Notes: a model not told the origin generated them from the sequence alone. DNA of 64,000 nucleotides from Urechis unicinctus (GCA_034190875.2 CM067354.1:45198758-45262757); one strand, 5' to 3'; counted from the stretch's first letter, positions 1-11,645 are shown. Program-made: numbers and translations.

Positions 1-1786
1 CAATTATGTTCAACAATTTCTTTGCCTCTAAGCTTGCAGATTATAAGAAGAATCTTTCTATAAGTAACGTAGACTACACTATTATCGCACCGTCTTACAT
101 ATCATGTGGACACGCGTAAAATTAGTGAACCTTCGTGATACACATTACCCATAACGCAATCTTATATCATTCAAGTATATGCGGGGTATCATTTCATGAA
201 GGAATCTGCAGCATAAGAGAAGACGTGCATATTCATCAAAACAATTAACGGAGAAGTATTTTGTTTCATTTAATTCTCAACGCATATGTGAGATGTTTAT
301 ATTTATTTCCTCCGGCACGTACAACAAATACAATTATAGTGTCACATCGTTGTTCTTCCGTACTTACATGTTATACAGTAATCGTGTGCGATATGTGTCC
401 ATACATTATTTCAGGTGCAAATTATTCTCAACATCTACCACTCCGAGAAGCACACCATAAATGCTCTTCTGGACGCCCCCTTCCCACCAACGACCGAGCC
501 AGGCACAGGAGGGCTCTACTGGGACCCGTAGGGAAACTGTTCAGAATACTCTTTAATATGGCCGCGATAGACGACATTTAAAAGGTAAAAACTCGTAAAG
601 TAGATCGCGTAATTAATCGTTAAATGCACAGATATCGACCATCGAAGAGTAATTTTCACTAATACAGGTCTAGTACCACAACCCACACAACCGCATCCGT
701 ACGTAAATTCGGAATTATCAACCAAAAAAATCTCGCCAACCCCCACGTCGATCAGATTCGCCACAACGCTCCGCAAACAACACTCTCCATCTCGAGCCAC
801 TTATTAACTCTTTGCCACGCATTCAATCTCCCTACACAAAATAACAATAAATCATTTTTAAATTTATCTCCACTGCACACATTGATGTCATGATATTATA
901 TACACCCTAGTTACTCACGCACATTAACCACACTGAGCACTCATGCTTCTCGTTTTTGTATAATTGATGTTACACATTATCAAGGCACACTGATCGCTGC
1001 CGTAAGTTCATTTGTTCCCAGGTATATTTACGCCATACAAGAGGGAGATAGCGCCTTCACCCGACGTGCCAACGCCTTGCAAGCCACAGCATACGTCTTC
1101 CTGACCATGGATACAGAAGACGTCCAACGGCTCAACCAAGCGTCATAACGCATATCTCCCCTCACCTCAAGCGACACCTGGCGAACCCAATACGGCAGAT
1201 CTCATCTCCACAAAACAGCCATACTCATCAACTTAAATCATTTTCCTGGCATTGTTATTATATAGAATAATTTCTGCAACATTAGTTAAATTCTTCCAAA
1301 TTTCAATTAGCTAAATAATTTATTTTCACCATTCCACCATTGTCTAGTATAGGCTCATCGCTTTTTTCCCACTGGGTTTTAGTGCGGAGTAATACTGTGG
1401 AATGTGATAAATGTTAAAGGTTAAATTTCAGTATGTCACCGTTAATAACCATATTGTATAACTATTACACAATTCATATATATAATGCTTACAAATTTAG
1501 AGAAACACTTTTTGTAAAATTATTATAATCTAATCATCAATAATCCATCTATGTTAAATATCTTTGTTATGGACATGTGCCAATGTAAATTGATATTGGC
1601 GCATGTCCAAGCTACTCTGGAATCATTCTAAATTCAAAATCAAATAATATTGGGCTAATGTCGTGCTGTCCCTTTACCCTTTAACTCATATTCCAAATTT
1701 CCTTTAATTTAGTCTATTTTCGAAATGCAAAGGTAAATCAAATTGATTGAACAGTGGAAGTTCAATTTAACTATGGTTGGGGAGGA
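1..1786 (+). mobile_element. 3' internal region of a Ty3/gypsy element, truncated by the window edge
   Basis: This stretch lies between where pol would end and the LTR at 1787. The same sequence occurs in reverse orientation at about 36057-37850 inside gypsy copy 3, where it sits between the pol stop and the 3' LTR. It ends in a purine-rich tract (GGTTGGGGAGGA, 1775-1786) directly against the LTR, as expected of the polypurine tract that primes plus-strand synthesis. It is therefore the 3' untranslated region of an element whose coding part lies left of the window. Apart from a short conserved ORF (261-581) no gene is recognised in it. Confidence 0.85.
261..581 (+). CDS. Conserved 106-codon ORF in the gypsy 3' region, function unknown
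   Basis: An ORF in the sense orientation of the element, downstream of pol. The same ORF is open at 37264-37584 (minus) in copy 3 with only about two amino-acid differences. In copy 2 (26633-26821) its second half is missing because about 255 bp is absent there. It begins with a moderately hydrophobic stretch and holds several cysteines (VCDMCPYII) and an Arg-rich patch (NDRARHRR). I do not recognise a domain. The copies are so similar overall that openness could be chance. It occupies the place where an env or accessory gene would lie, but nothing in it looks like an envelope protein. Confidence 0.25.
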   Translation: MFHLILNAYVRCLYLFPPARTTNTIIVSHRCSSVLTCYTVIVCDMCPYIISGANYSQHLPLREAHHKCSSGRPLPTNDRARHRRALLGPVGKLFRILFNMAAIDDI

Positions 1787-2368
1787 TGTTGTGATATTAA
1801 TCTAGCTCTTTTGACTTTTGAAACGCTCCCCCTCTTTTCCATTGTCAGCATGACATGTTTCACTAGCCCGGGGATACTTCCGCCCTTATGACGGGGGTGT
1901 GACCTTGATAGTAGACCTGGCTGGTACCTTTTCCCATTGGCCAATGACCCTTCGAGCCCACGCCCCATGTGAGCAGTTGGGGTTGACCTTTGTGAAGGGG
2001 GACCGGCTGTACCTGGACCAATGGGAGGCCAGCTGTGGGTGTGGTTCCGAGCGTAATCCAATGCCGGAACCCCGATAAAATAGCTGGCCTCGCAGAAGTA
2101 CAGAGAGAAAATACCTAGCGAAGAGACGAAGTATCTGAACAAGATTCTGACCCGAGATTCCAGGGAAAGCTAATAAACCAACTTGAATAAACCAGCAACA
2201 ACTCAACTCCTGGACTCGTGTGTTTTCTCTGGCTAGCGTCCCCACTCAAGCAACTACAACCAGCTACAATATTCCTAGATACGAAGGAGTGCGCAGAAAT
2301 AAGAATAACCAAGAAATATAAGTATAACAAGAGTATAGCTATATATACGAGGAAATATAGTTATAAGA
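1787..2368 (+). repeat. Gypsy LTR, subfamily A
   Basis: It starts TGTTGTGATATTAATC directly after the polypurine tract and ends ATAGTTATAAGA two bases before a TGG-starting primer-binding site (2371-2386). The limits are fixed by copy 3, where the same sequence lies between target duplications. About 582 bp. The 3' region of one element lies to its left and the 5' leader of another to its right, so this one LTR is shared by two head-to-tail elements. Confidence 0.85.
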
Positions 2369-2799
2369 AGTGGTGGAGAATCCGGGTAGTTGGCAACTTC
2401 CACTGTTGTCAACGCACACAATTTCCCGACGCTTAGACGCTCTTACGTTAGAGAAGAAAGCTGACAATTGCTACACACGCCGAGAGAAGAGACACGAGGC
2501 CGCAAGCTACGACGCGATCATGATCCAGGGCAACGTCAGCGTACATCGGCTCTTCCACTCGACTCAACTATGGCGTACTAGCGACCTGGCGCTATCAAGA
2601 CATCGGAGATGACGACCACATACCCCCCTTTCAACTTCTACCATTGGTAAGTACCTCACTCATATTTTACATTAAAATAAGTTCACTTTAAAAGTGATAG
2701 TGCTCATTCGAACCTTCCTTCGCGCATAAGTATCTCCTCCACACAAAACACCCCTCCCACTATCGCCTTAATTTTAACCTCCCGCATCCGACAAGCCTT

Positions 2800-2957
2800 A
2801 TGCAAGGACGGAGAAACGAGAAATTTGTTAAATTATTCGAGGTCAAATATCCTCCATATTCAAATTAAGCATTCAATATTATGTTTGTTGGCGAACAATA
2901 TGAGTGGGTCTTCGAGGACGCAAGGATGTGGCGCGGAAGATGAGCATTACCAATTTT
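2800..2957 (+). pseudogene. C-terminal remnant of gypsy pol polyprotein
   Basis: A reading frame here gives a peptide with NIMFVGEQYEWVFED, collinear with the C-terminus of the copy 3 polyprotein (NIMFAGGQSEWIFED). There the segment follows the integrase and resembles the hydrophobic, tryptophan-containing core of a chromodomain-like tail. One in-frame stop interrupts it. Only about 50 residues of pol remain in this derivative; everything upstream was lost in the internal deletion. The divergence from copy 3 shows it belongs to a separate subfamily. Confidence 0.7.
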
Positions 2958-4286
2958 GAAACAAATAACGAATTATGTCTACCTAGCCTCATTGATTCAT
3001 TTTCATAGTATTCTTCGTACATATTTCCCATTTAGAAATTTTTCCAACCAATGTCATATTATTTTTAGCCATATACTATCTTCTCAGAACAGGACGCCTA
3101 TATTCATTTTATATGCATAACCACTTTTACATGCAATTATTTCACACATGATTTTCACACGCATGTTTCATTCATTATTCCAACCATATAACATTTTACC
3201 AACGATACGATCTCAACCACGTGTCAAACGCATTCAAACGCATGAACCTGACGGTTAGACAAATTCAAATTATCAAGGCGAACTCAGGAACCAACTAAAG
3301 TGTCAAAGATAACAAAGCCGTGAAATTCAAATGTTTATCAGTCTAATTTAAGGTTTTAACAGTCGGCCCGTATACCCAGGGCTGTTTAACTACTTTTGCA
3401 AACATGCTGCACTCAGACATTCACACAGATAAAAGACCCTCATTAGTGCGTCCACCAATTATCAAGGATTAAAGACTCCGTTGTAATTGCAACAAACACG
3501 ACTGTCTCAGAGGGCCCAAGCTGCCACCCTTTAATTGCACCTAATTTAAGTCTCAAGGCAGTCTTCAAAGTGACATACGCATTTGACGCTTAATCTCACA
3601 CATCCTTTGCCGCCACACGAAATCCAGTAAACTGTGAGTCAAGGTTAAATTATAAGAAGACTTTTAAAACTTGTCTTCTTCCAAGCAGCACTTGACACAA
3701 TGATATCATCAATTATATTCACAATTATTTTGCCTCTATGTCTGCAGATTATAAGACAAAATCTTACAATAAGTGAAGTCAACTGCGCTATTATGCTATT
3801 ATCGCACCGTCTGGCATATCATGCGGACACGCGTAAAATTAGCGACCCTTTATGTTACACATTACCCATAACGCTAATCTTATATTATTCAAGTATATGC
3901 GGGGTATAATCTCATGAAGGAATCTGCAGCTTAGGGAAGACGTGCGTATTTATCAAATTATTAATGGAGAAGTATCGTAAACATTTAATTCTCAATACAT
4001 ATATATGAGTCGTGTATATTGATCTTCTCCCGCACATACAATTAAAGTGTCACATCGTTGTGTATCCGGACTTACATGTTAGATAGTGGCCATGTGCAAC
4101 ATATATATTCTTTGAGGCATAACTATTCTAAACAGTCTCACAGCAGCATAGCTTTCTTAAATACTATCTTTTGCAATAACCGTCAATCATTTACACGCGC
4201 TCCAATCACCTTATGCAAAGTATACACAATCCTTCAAACACACCTCACACTTTTCTTTGCGTGATACACCAATATTCATTTTGAGA

Positions 4287-5195
4287 TGTTATAATATTAC
4301 ACATAAGTAACATACCCACTCACACTTACACATTGAACACTCATGTTTTTAATACGTCCTACATTACCCATAATCAAGACACACTGATCGCTGCCGTAAG
4401 TTCATTTGTTCCCAGGTATATTTACGCTATACAAGAGGGAGATAGCGCCTTCACCCAACGCGCCAACACCTTGTAACCAAAGCTTACGTCTCCCTGACCA
4501 AGGATACAGTGGAGACACAACGGCTCAACCAAGTGTCGGAAAACGCACACCCTCCCCTCAGGCGACACCTGGCGAACCCAATGCGGCAGCCCTCCAGATA
4601 TTTCATCTTCAAGAAGCATCCAAAGAAATCCACGAATTTCACTTCCATGGCATTAGTCCATTGTTCTTGTATATTTAATTATCATAACACACTCTTGGGC
4701 GTGAAGAAGATCACCACTTTGTGGAAAGATTCTAAGTTGGAAGTCTGCTCAGATGGAGATAATCTGCCAATGTCTTTCAGAAGGTGTTTGCTGTGTTATA
4801 ATATTACACATAACATAAGTAACATACCACTCACACTTACACATTGAACACTCATGTTTTTAATACGTCCTACATTACCCATAATCAAGACACACTGATC
4901 GCTGCCGTAAGTTCATTTGTTCCCAGGTATATTTACGCCATACAAGAGGGAGATATAGCGCCTTCACCCGACGCGCCAACACCTTGTAGCCAAAGCTTAC
5001 GTCTCCCTGACCAAGGATGCAGTAGAGACACCACGGCTCAACCAGGCGTCGGATAACGCACACCCCTCCCCTCAAGCGACACCTGGCGAACCCAATGCGG
5101 CAGCCCTCCAGATATTTCATCTTCAAGAAGCATCCAAAGAAATCCACAAATTTCATATATGGCATTAGTCCATTGTTCTTGTATATTTAATTTTC
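4287..5195 (+). repeat. Tandem duplication of about 510 bp in the gypsy-B 3' region
   Basis: The block beginning TGTTATAATATTACACATAA at 4287 recurs at 4794. The matching stretch continues through the segment with CACTGATCGCTGCCGTAAG to about 4680 and 5195. Units are about 400 bp of strong similarity plus a non-repeated spacer (about 4690-4793). The same segment occurs once in the reversed fragment 25635-26488 and once at 20990-21129. Confidence 0.8.
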
Positions 5196-5706
5196 ATGAC
5201 ATTAGTTAAATAGTTTCAAAATTAATAATTGAATTGGCTACAATAGGTTATTTTAGTATTTTCACGACTGTCAAGTATAGGCTCATCGCTTTTTTCCCAC
5301 TGGGTTTTAGTGCGGAGTAATACTGTGAAAATGTAATTAATGTCATAACGGCTAGATTATTCCATATTTTAATACTTTCCATTTTATTGTAATATATTTA
5401 TTTTAATACCATTTAGGCTAGCAAAATTAGAACATTTGAAAAATTACTGTAACCTAATATAATTACCTATTATTGTTATGGACATGTGCCAATGTAAAAC
5501 AGTATTGGCGCATGTCCAATCTACCCTGGGATCACTCAAAATTCAAAATCTAATAATATTGGGCTCGTGTCGTGCTGTCCCTTTACTTTATAACTCTTAT
5601 TCCAAATTACATTTCATTATCCTTCAATTAATTTTAACAAAGTCAATTTTCAAAATTCTACATTTACTGAACAGTGGAAGTTCAACTTAATTATGGTTGG
5701 GGAGGA

Positions 5707-6100
5707 TGTTATAATACTATTTTGGCTCAGACGTTCTTAAAAAGCCTCCCCCCTTAATTAGCAGCGCGAGAGCCCGGGTTACATCACCCTGATAGCAATC
5801 CTCACAGCAAGCGAGTTCACCCTCCAAGTGGACTCGTCGTGTCACGTGGGGATTGTTTTAGCCTGGCCTATCGCGGGACACTTTATAAGGAGTCCAGATG
5901 GGTTAGTCATAGAGATCACCTAGTCAGAGAAAAGAAGTATTCAGACCGCGAGATTCCAGGGAGCGGACCGCGAGATTGTTGAAATTAAATAAAACCAAAT
6001 AAGCAACTCTACTTTCGGACTCTACTCGCTTAGTCCCCACTCCAGCAACTACAGGCAGTGAGTAAAGGTACTATAACGAAGAGCGTGATTAGGCTTATGA
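5707..6100 (+). repeat. Gypsy LTR, subfamily B
   Basis: It starts TGTTATAATACTATTTTGGC immediately after the polypurine tract GGTTGGGGAGGA, so it is the 3' LTR of the derivative to its left. Its sequence differs strongly from the subfamily A LTR except at the ends, and it matches the reversed LTR at 25281-25634. The right end is approximate: similarity to the 25.3-kb copy fades after GAAGAGCGTG (about 6090). An element with an A-type 5' LTR and B-type 3' LTR is a recombinant. Confidence 0.7.
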
Positions 6101-6169
6101 GAGAGCACTGATTTTTATAAGTATGCAATACAATTCCACTGTTTACAGGGGTATTTTCAAAGTAAACTA

Positions 6170-7191
6170 TCACTTACACTTCCTGGTGCACTTCATGTTC
6201 ATCCATATCATCCTCGACACTTTCCATGTCGAATATACACATCCAGGTGACTCAATATACTCTATAAGCAAACATGTTTGAATTCCAAACGATTTGTGGG
6301 AGCCCTCTACCGGTTCAGTTGAGCTGGCCTCTATCTCGGGCACACCTGTCACCTCGTTTTCACTTTCACTGGAGGCATCAAGCATCTCAGCTCCAGTTAA
6401 CATTTCATGCAGCACCTACAAACAGAGGCATCATATGTTTCAGTGTCGACCAGTTGTACACCAATGATATTTCCCAAAATAGGGATCAAAATCACCTATA
6501 TCAATATACTTCTATATACAGACTGTCTAATTTGTCCTATGACATCAGTAGTACTCCTCTTGTAAATGGACCAATTAAACACAGTATGTAGTGTATCCAA
6601 ATCCCTAAACAATAAACAGGCAATGTCATGCAAGCATTTTGAGATCACATTGAAACACCAGTTATTGAGCCATGCCCATGGGGCCTTTCTTCACCAGTGA
6701 TGCCTTAGCCTTAACACGGCCATGTCATTTGGGTCGTATGATTATTCATATAAGAAATAAATTTTGCTGTCAATCAAACACAAAGGCACAACCATGACTG
6801 GGATTTAGTAGGAATGAAAATTGAATGGTCCTAGCTATACCTGTTGACGTCGTCTTTTCTCAAGGGCACCTCGACGTTTTATTCGATCCTGGTTCACACC
6901 CATGTAATTGAAAATCGTTGGCATGGCTCCTTGGCGAAGCCTAGTTTGTTTAGAAAAGCCCAGTCTTTTGAGCAGCTCTGGATCCGTTTCATAGGCGTCC
7001 CTCTCAAAGTGGTCGGAGCAAAGGACAGTTGTTTTGGTCGGCTTCCAATCCTTCCTCTTCACCTTTGCAATCCAATTCTTGTGCATGTTTCGGTCTTTCG
7101 GGAACCGAAAGACACTCTTACCCGACCTCTCGTCGTTTCTACACCCAACCGACACGACAATAAGGCATAATCCAAACTGTGAGTGTAACAA
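6170..7191 (-). CDS. THAP-domain protein, two exons, apparently frameshifted near the start
   Basis: THAP domains are C2CH zinc-coordinating DNA-binding modules of animal transcription factors and P-element-type transposases. Exon 1 (7191-6841) holds the hallmarks in order: a Cys in VGCRN, FRFPKD, the Trp of KNWIAKVKRKDW, CSDHF (third Cys and His ligands) and the closing AMPTIF. It ends at a CAG|GTATAG donor. Exon 2 (6415-6170) follows a pyrimidine-rich TTTGTAG acceptor, joins in phase 0 and encodes an acidic Ser/Glu-rich tail. The usual start with the first Cys ligand (MPYC) is present at 7168 but in another frame, offset by about 4 extra bases (TGGG). A second frame switch may exist near 6230, where an adjacent frame is strongly acidic. 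Either a decaying gene or a remnant of a THAP transposase; no transposase core is seen. Confidence 0.55.
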
Positions 7192-7778
7192 ACCGTGAAG
7201 ACTTTTTCATAAACCATCAACGAGCCGCGACAACAATGGCGAAGCTTGTTGACATTCGCAGACATTCGTGATCAGCGAGCAGAGCAGCGAACGTGACATC
7301 ACGGGCCAAATAATTCCGAACGTTGCCGAGCGGGATGTTCAACGAGTGGAAGACGAAAACATACACTTTAAAATATTTTTTTAAAGGAATAGGGTGCTCC
7401 AAAGTAACCGCTATTGATATGAATACCATTATTGAAGTTTATTCTTTCGAATTTCGCTTTAAAAAAAATTTGTGTTTGTGATCTTTAACGCATTGTCAGC
7501 CGAGCAACACCGGATGATAGTGATTTGTTGGGGAATGTGTGTGAAACTATGTCCGCAGGTTTCTCAAGGATGGAAAGGTTGTTGACTGCTAGGAATCAAA
7601 GTACCCAGGGGTTTCTCGAGAAGGAGCAAGGTAAAGGGAATTATCAGTCGTTTCGCCAGGTTGGTGGGATAAAGATGAATACTGCTCCTTAGGGAGCATG
7701 CTATAATAGATCGATCTCCTTGCGCATCGGCTTCTGTGCAGGCTAGGATTCGCATGTTATGTTAGCATAGCGTCAAAC
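7192..7778. other. Upstream of the THAP exon: no recognisable gene
   Basis: This part contains the presumed upstream flank of the THAP exon with several CpGs (7230-7340). Beyond that is unrecognised sequence. At about 7560-7680 the reading is interrupted by stops in every frame. Confidence 0.5.
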
Positions 7779-7874
7779 ATGTCTGCCATGGAGAGTGGCT
7801 ATAGATGTGGGGAGGTTGGGCATTTTGCCCGAGAATGCCCCTCCAAGCCCACTGTTAAGCGTCAGGGAAACTAG
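7779..7874 (+). pseudogene. Zinc-knuckle remnant (gag or CNBP-like), first cysteine lost
   Basis: A 31-codon frame contains GYRCGEVGHFARECPSK, a near-perfect CCHC knuckle (C-x2-C-x4-H-x4-C) in which the first Cys is replaced by Gly. Knuckles of this type occur in retroelement Gag proteins and in cellular nucleic-acid-binding proteins. Flanking frames are closed, so it is a short relic and the source element cannot be named. Confidence 0.5.
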
Positions 7875-8376
7875 GAAAAGCTGAGCCGGTGGACCATGGT
7901 TCAGCTTCAGTAGTAAGGGTCCTTGCACCGAATCAACCAATGTTAGTCTTAGTGGGGTTTGTTGTTGTCTCAGAACGGTGGCTTATATGCACATTGCTTG
8001 TAGGCATCGTTGGTCTTCCTCGTCACTAGAGTGTCATCCTTGCGTCTGCACTGTTCAATATGGCGACTTGAATGTCATTGTTTCGGCGAGCGGAATTCTT
8101 TTCTCGTTCGTGTGCCATTCCAAGCTCAGAGATGGGGTGAGGACGGGTGACTAATGTTCTGAGACGTACTGGGCTGCCCTGTTTCCAAACTGCAGATGCA
8201 CTCTTAATTCTAGGGGCAGATGAAAATGTTGCGCCGTTATTTGAGGGAAATTTTGACATCAGCCAAAACGTTACCGGGCCGGACTCTTCGCCAATTATAA
8301 CCGGGGATTATGATAGTTGTGTTGACCAGTTGGAAAGTGGTCAAACCGCGGATTCTCCACCAATTTATGACCATTA
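7875..8376. other. Unrecognised DNA, weak ORF on + strand
   Basis: An ORF opens at 8147 (contains GADENVAPLFEGNF and SSPIITGDYDSC) and runs into the MITE at 8377. Without the MITE it would end at the TAG just after the duplicated TGACCATTA. I recognise no domain and the length is short, so coding is doubtful. Confidence 0.3.
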
Positions 8377-9067
8377 TAGCCGTGCACGACGTTTATTAAC
8401 GTCGTGCAAAGATCGTAACCGAATGCGCGTGAACGATACATGAGTTCCAATTATACACGATTATTACAGACATGTACATATGAAGAATAATTTTTCACAT
8501 AATTGAATATGTATTCAACGATATCACATTGACATTTAAAAAAAGATAACACTTATTGATTCCCGCAGTCTGGAGGGGGCACTTGGCGTTGTCCTGAGTA
8601 GGGGTGTGCCCCGGGATCTCAAAAACCTGTACCCGTCATACAAGGTAAAAATGGCAAGAGCATACCCCATCCTACAATTATGAGGTCAACAAAACCCGTC
8701 GGGAGGCCGACCTACCCCGACACATGTATACTACCTCTATATACTTAAGTGCCCCCTCCCCCGGGACCTGCTGCCACATGGCGAGTGAAAATGAAACTGC
8801 GTAATGTGACGTCATAACGGCAGCCCCAGCCGTGAACGAAAATTGTAATTCTAGAAGTTCATTTGACGATTGCTAAATAATCACGAGACAGTGGATAACC
8901 AAAATAGTCAGGTTCAGCGGATATTCATCTCATTTGTCGACATATATATTTACGTAAGTACACAACTTGGTGGGAAGCCCCGGGCACGCGAAATAAAAAA
9001 ATTGCCACACGACCCACATACTTTCAGGCACGACGGTAAATATTTATATTACCGTCGTGCGCGGCTA
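8377..9067. mobile_element. MITE with 9-bp target duplication and hairpin ends (Mutator-like type)
   Basis: The ends are TAGCCGTGCACGACG and its near-perfect inverse CGTCGTGCGCGGCTA. They are flanked by identical 9-bp direct repeats TGACCATTA (8368-8376 and 9068-9076). A 9-bp duplication is typical of Mutator-like transposons. Each end can itself fold: at the left GCACGACGTT pairs with AACGTCGTGC, at the right GCACGACGGTAA with TTACCGTCGTGC. There is no transposase ORF, so it is non-autonomous. A 47-bp relative lies at 14651. Confidence 0.8.
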
Positions 9068-9076
9068 TGACCATTA

Positions 9077-10078
9077 GGGTCACCGTGTTTGAGTTGGGGA
9101 TGGTGATGAGAGGCGAGAGACGTAGGTCGCCGACGTTATTGTAGGTATATGAGGGTTGATGTCCTGATAGATAATACCCCGTTAGTCTATAAAGGAGGCT
9201 AAAAACGAAAAAAGGAAGTCGTGACCCGAAACTAAAACCGAAACTAACTCAGGTGGTTGGAGTGGTGTGTTTCCCAAATGGTTGAATCCCGGTAGCCCAG
9301 ATACCGTGGCGGCAGTTCCCAACTGGACACTATACCACGGTATAACTGGGAGTGAAACCAAGTGACACCACCACCCACAAGTCTCCTACACGAGAGTGAA
9401 GACCGAGCGGCCGTCGTTATCACCACCACCAGCCAGTGCAATGCAATCCCCGGTGCTCAACGATCGGGTAGACACATAGGTAAATGCGCAAAGAACTAAT
9501 TCACCCAGGCTAAGCCAGCAGTACGAAGACAGGTGGGGGGCGTCCCCGTTCTCAGAGGACAATGATGCATCAACCCCATACACAGCGCATAGCGTATGTG
9601 ATGAACCCGCTCAAAGGCGGGGAAATGCATCAAGGTCACTTATAAGTACCCCTGCGCATGACAGAGAACTGCATAGTAACGCAACAGCGGCACGACAGTT
9701 CACACCTATCCCCCGTCAACCTGTAGGGCGAGGCCAGGGGAATCTCCATCGGCTATATTCACCCCAAGCCATGCCCCCAACTCCCCCCCCCCCCAATCAG
9801 AGTGCCGTGGGTTACCCACACACGCGGGAACGACCTACCCAGGATCGGGCTAAACATGTACCAGCTGAGCAGAGAGAGCGCGAACAGATGTGGGCAATCC
9901 GAGAAGCGGAAGACTACAGGAGATTGCATAGTGAAGTGGAAAGATTGACACGTAGTTTGTTTAACTCTCTGGTAAGAGCCGTCGAAAAGGATTTGCAAAG
10001 CGGGTTAACTAACAGCACAAGGCCGGCTGATAACAGAAATTACCACCCTAAATTGGACAGCGGCGCGCATAGCATGCA
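9077..10078. other. Unrecognised DNA with one possible coiled-coil ORF
   Basis: No recognised gene. An ORF at 9771-10082 (+) starts with a Pro-rich segment and continues with a charged, helical-looking stretch (QREREQMWAIREAEDYRRL). It could be part of an eroded gag or coiled-coil protein, but both ends are undefined and I do not assign it. Confidence 0.3.
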
Positions 10079-11645
10079 CTAGGCAAAGAAACTCCGCCTC
10101 TGACAGCTCCGCACTGTTTACTACTTTCGATCTCTCACATCCGTAGAGGCGAAGCGCCGCCTGCGAGATTTCCGAGCTTCCGAAGTAAAACGACCGATGA
10201 ACTCCAAAGCCCTCCAAGATTTTTTTTTCTCTCCAGCTTAGGTTTTTCGGGCTTTTCTCCGGAACGGTTGGACATATCAACATGAAATTTTGGGGAATGA
10301 TAGATCATAGTAGGACACAACTACCGATCTAGTTTGACGCGCATGCGCAGTGTTGGAGGCTTATGGGATCGATTTTTCGTCGATTTTTTCCCCAATTTTC
10401 TGTAACTATCTCCTCCATAACTACTGCAGTTACAAGCATATGCATTATATGGTTGTAACAAGCAATTATCGTAGCATGGAATAGGCGAAAAAAATACTTG
10501 TTTTCACCTTTTGTACTTTGTATAATGACATGTATTTTAGAGCACCTATCGCGATTTTTGCTACGAGTTCTCTCCTCGCTGATATCTCTGAAATGGTGGT
10601 ATTTACGCACATGAAATTTTGTCAGTAATTAGAACTTGGCCTCATGATAATGATTGTAACAGTATTTTAAGCATTCACAGTAAAAGAAAACAGTAAAAAG
10701 GACGTTTAGTTTGAATGTTTTCTTCTGTAGCAGCTAAGCAGCAGGCTATCTGCAGTTCGTGTCTAAGTAAGCCAAACCTTACGTAATCGAACAGAGGCAT
10801 TCATCGCTTACCTTGGCTGGCTTTAAGGGGTCATGTCAAAACAGGCCAAACCTTACGTAATCTACCAGCGGCATTCATCGCTTTCGCCCTGTATTGACTT
10901 GGATTAGGGGTCATGTCAAAACATCTAAGGGGCAGCAGCTTGTGACATCTATCCTATAATTACCAGCTCTCCTCCGTCCGTGTATATACCGTATTTTCGT
11001 CTCAGCGACAGTGGGCACGGATGTCACCGTGCAATCAAAGCAGGTATATATACACAATCTTAAGAATTGTTGTCCAATATGGCTACCGTTAGAATCGAAA
11101 ACGAGACCGATATCACAGAGGTAGCAGAGTGTTGTGTCTGCGGGGCGAGGTCGCGTGAAGGAGCCAGCAAGCAACTCGCACTTTTCAATTGGGCGCGTGT
11201 CGACGGGTGATGTACGAAGAAAATGGGTCAGAGATGATATTATACTGTTTCAAACTGCAGGTTTGAATATAACAATGACCTGCATTGGTTCGGCTTTCTG
11301 TTAGAAATCACGAGCTCCACCAAATTATGTTGCATTGTGGGAGTCGGCCATGTTGAGGTTTTGAACAAAGTTTCTCGACGTGCCGCACTTTCGTAATGAA
11401 ACAGAACAATAATACAATACTGTAGTAATAGAAACAGTACTCGGGTCTTTTCGTGATATAATCTTTCATTTTGTCACAAATTTTATGGTCTGGGCTTGTG
11501 TAAGTTCTTAGCGAGTTCATCTGTCATTTTGACTTCGGAATTTTAGAAATCTCGCAGGCGGCTCTTCGCCTCTAGAGCGCGGATGTGAAAGATCGAAAGT
11601 TGTAAATAGCGTGGACGCTGTCAGAGGCGAAGCATCTTTGCCAAG
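10079..11645. mobile_element. Non-autonomous DNA element with about 130-bp terminal inverted repeats
   Basis: The left terminus (CTAGGCAAAG..., 10079-10210) and right terminus (to ...CTTTGCCAAG, 11515-11645) are inverted copies. They share CGCCTCTGACAGC, CTTTCGATC, TCACATCCG, TAGAGGCGAAG and CGCCTGCGAGATTTC with small gaps. No clear target duplication flanks them. The interior carries one copy of repeat R (see 10235) and no transposase. Confidence 0.65.
10235..11060 (+). repeat. Repeat module R, copy 1
   Basis: About 0.8 kb beginning at GGTTTTTCGGGCTTTTCTCC. It is found again at 51753-52580 (+) and inverted at 52830-53605. Its second half has two direct repeats of a roughly 75-bp unit containing CCAAACCTTACGTAATC and GGGGTCATGTCAAAACA. 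Copy 1 carries stops in the short ORF that is open in the other two copies. Confidence 0.8.

Larger units (their letters stand above)
2369..5706 (+). mobile_element. Internally deleted gypsy derivative (leader, pol tail, 3' region)
   Basis: After the LTR comes a primer-binding-site-like TGGTGGAGAATCCGGG and a leader similar to 17597-17700 of copy 2. At about 2626-2690 the sequence jumps to the start of the protease region (compare 18770-18835), then at about 2800 to the end of pol. Gag, RT, RNase H and most of integrase are absent, so it is non-autonomous. From 2958 on it is 3' untranslated sequence with an internal duplication (4287-5195), ending in a polypurine tract (5695-5706). The pol tail and 3' region belong to a second subfamily (B), diverged from that of copies 2 and 3. 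Confidence 0.75.

Noticed and set aside
1771..2245. Overlapping minus-strand ORFs in the LTR (also at 35765-36025 and 44840-45100)
   Set aside because: They lie within the LTR on the strand opposite to the element and are repeated only because the LTR is.
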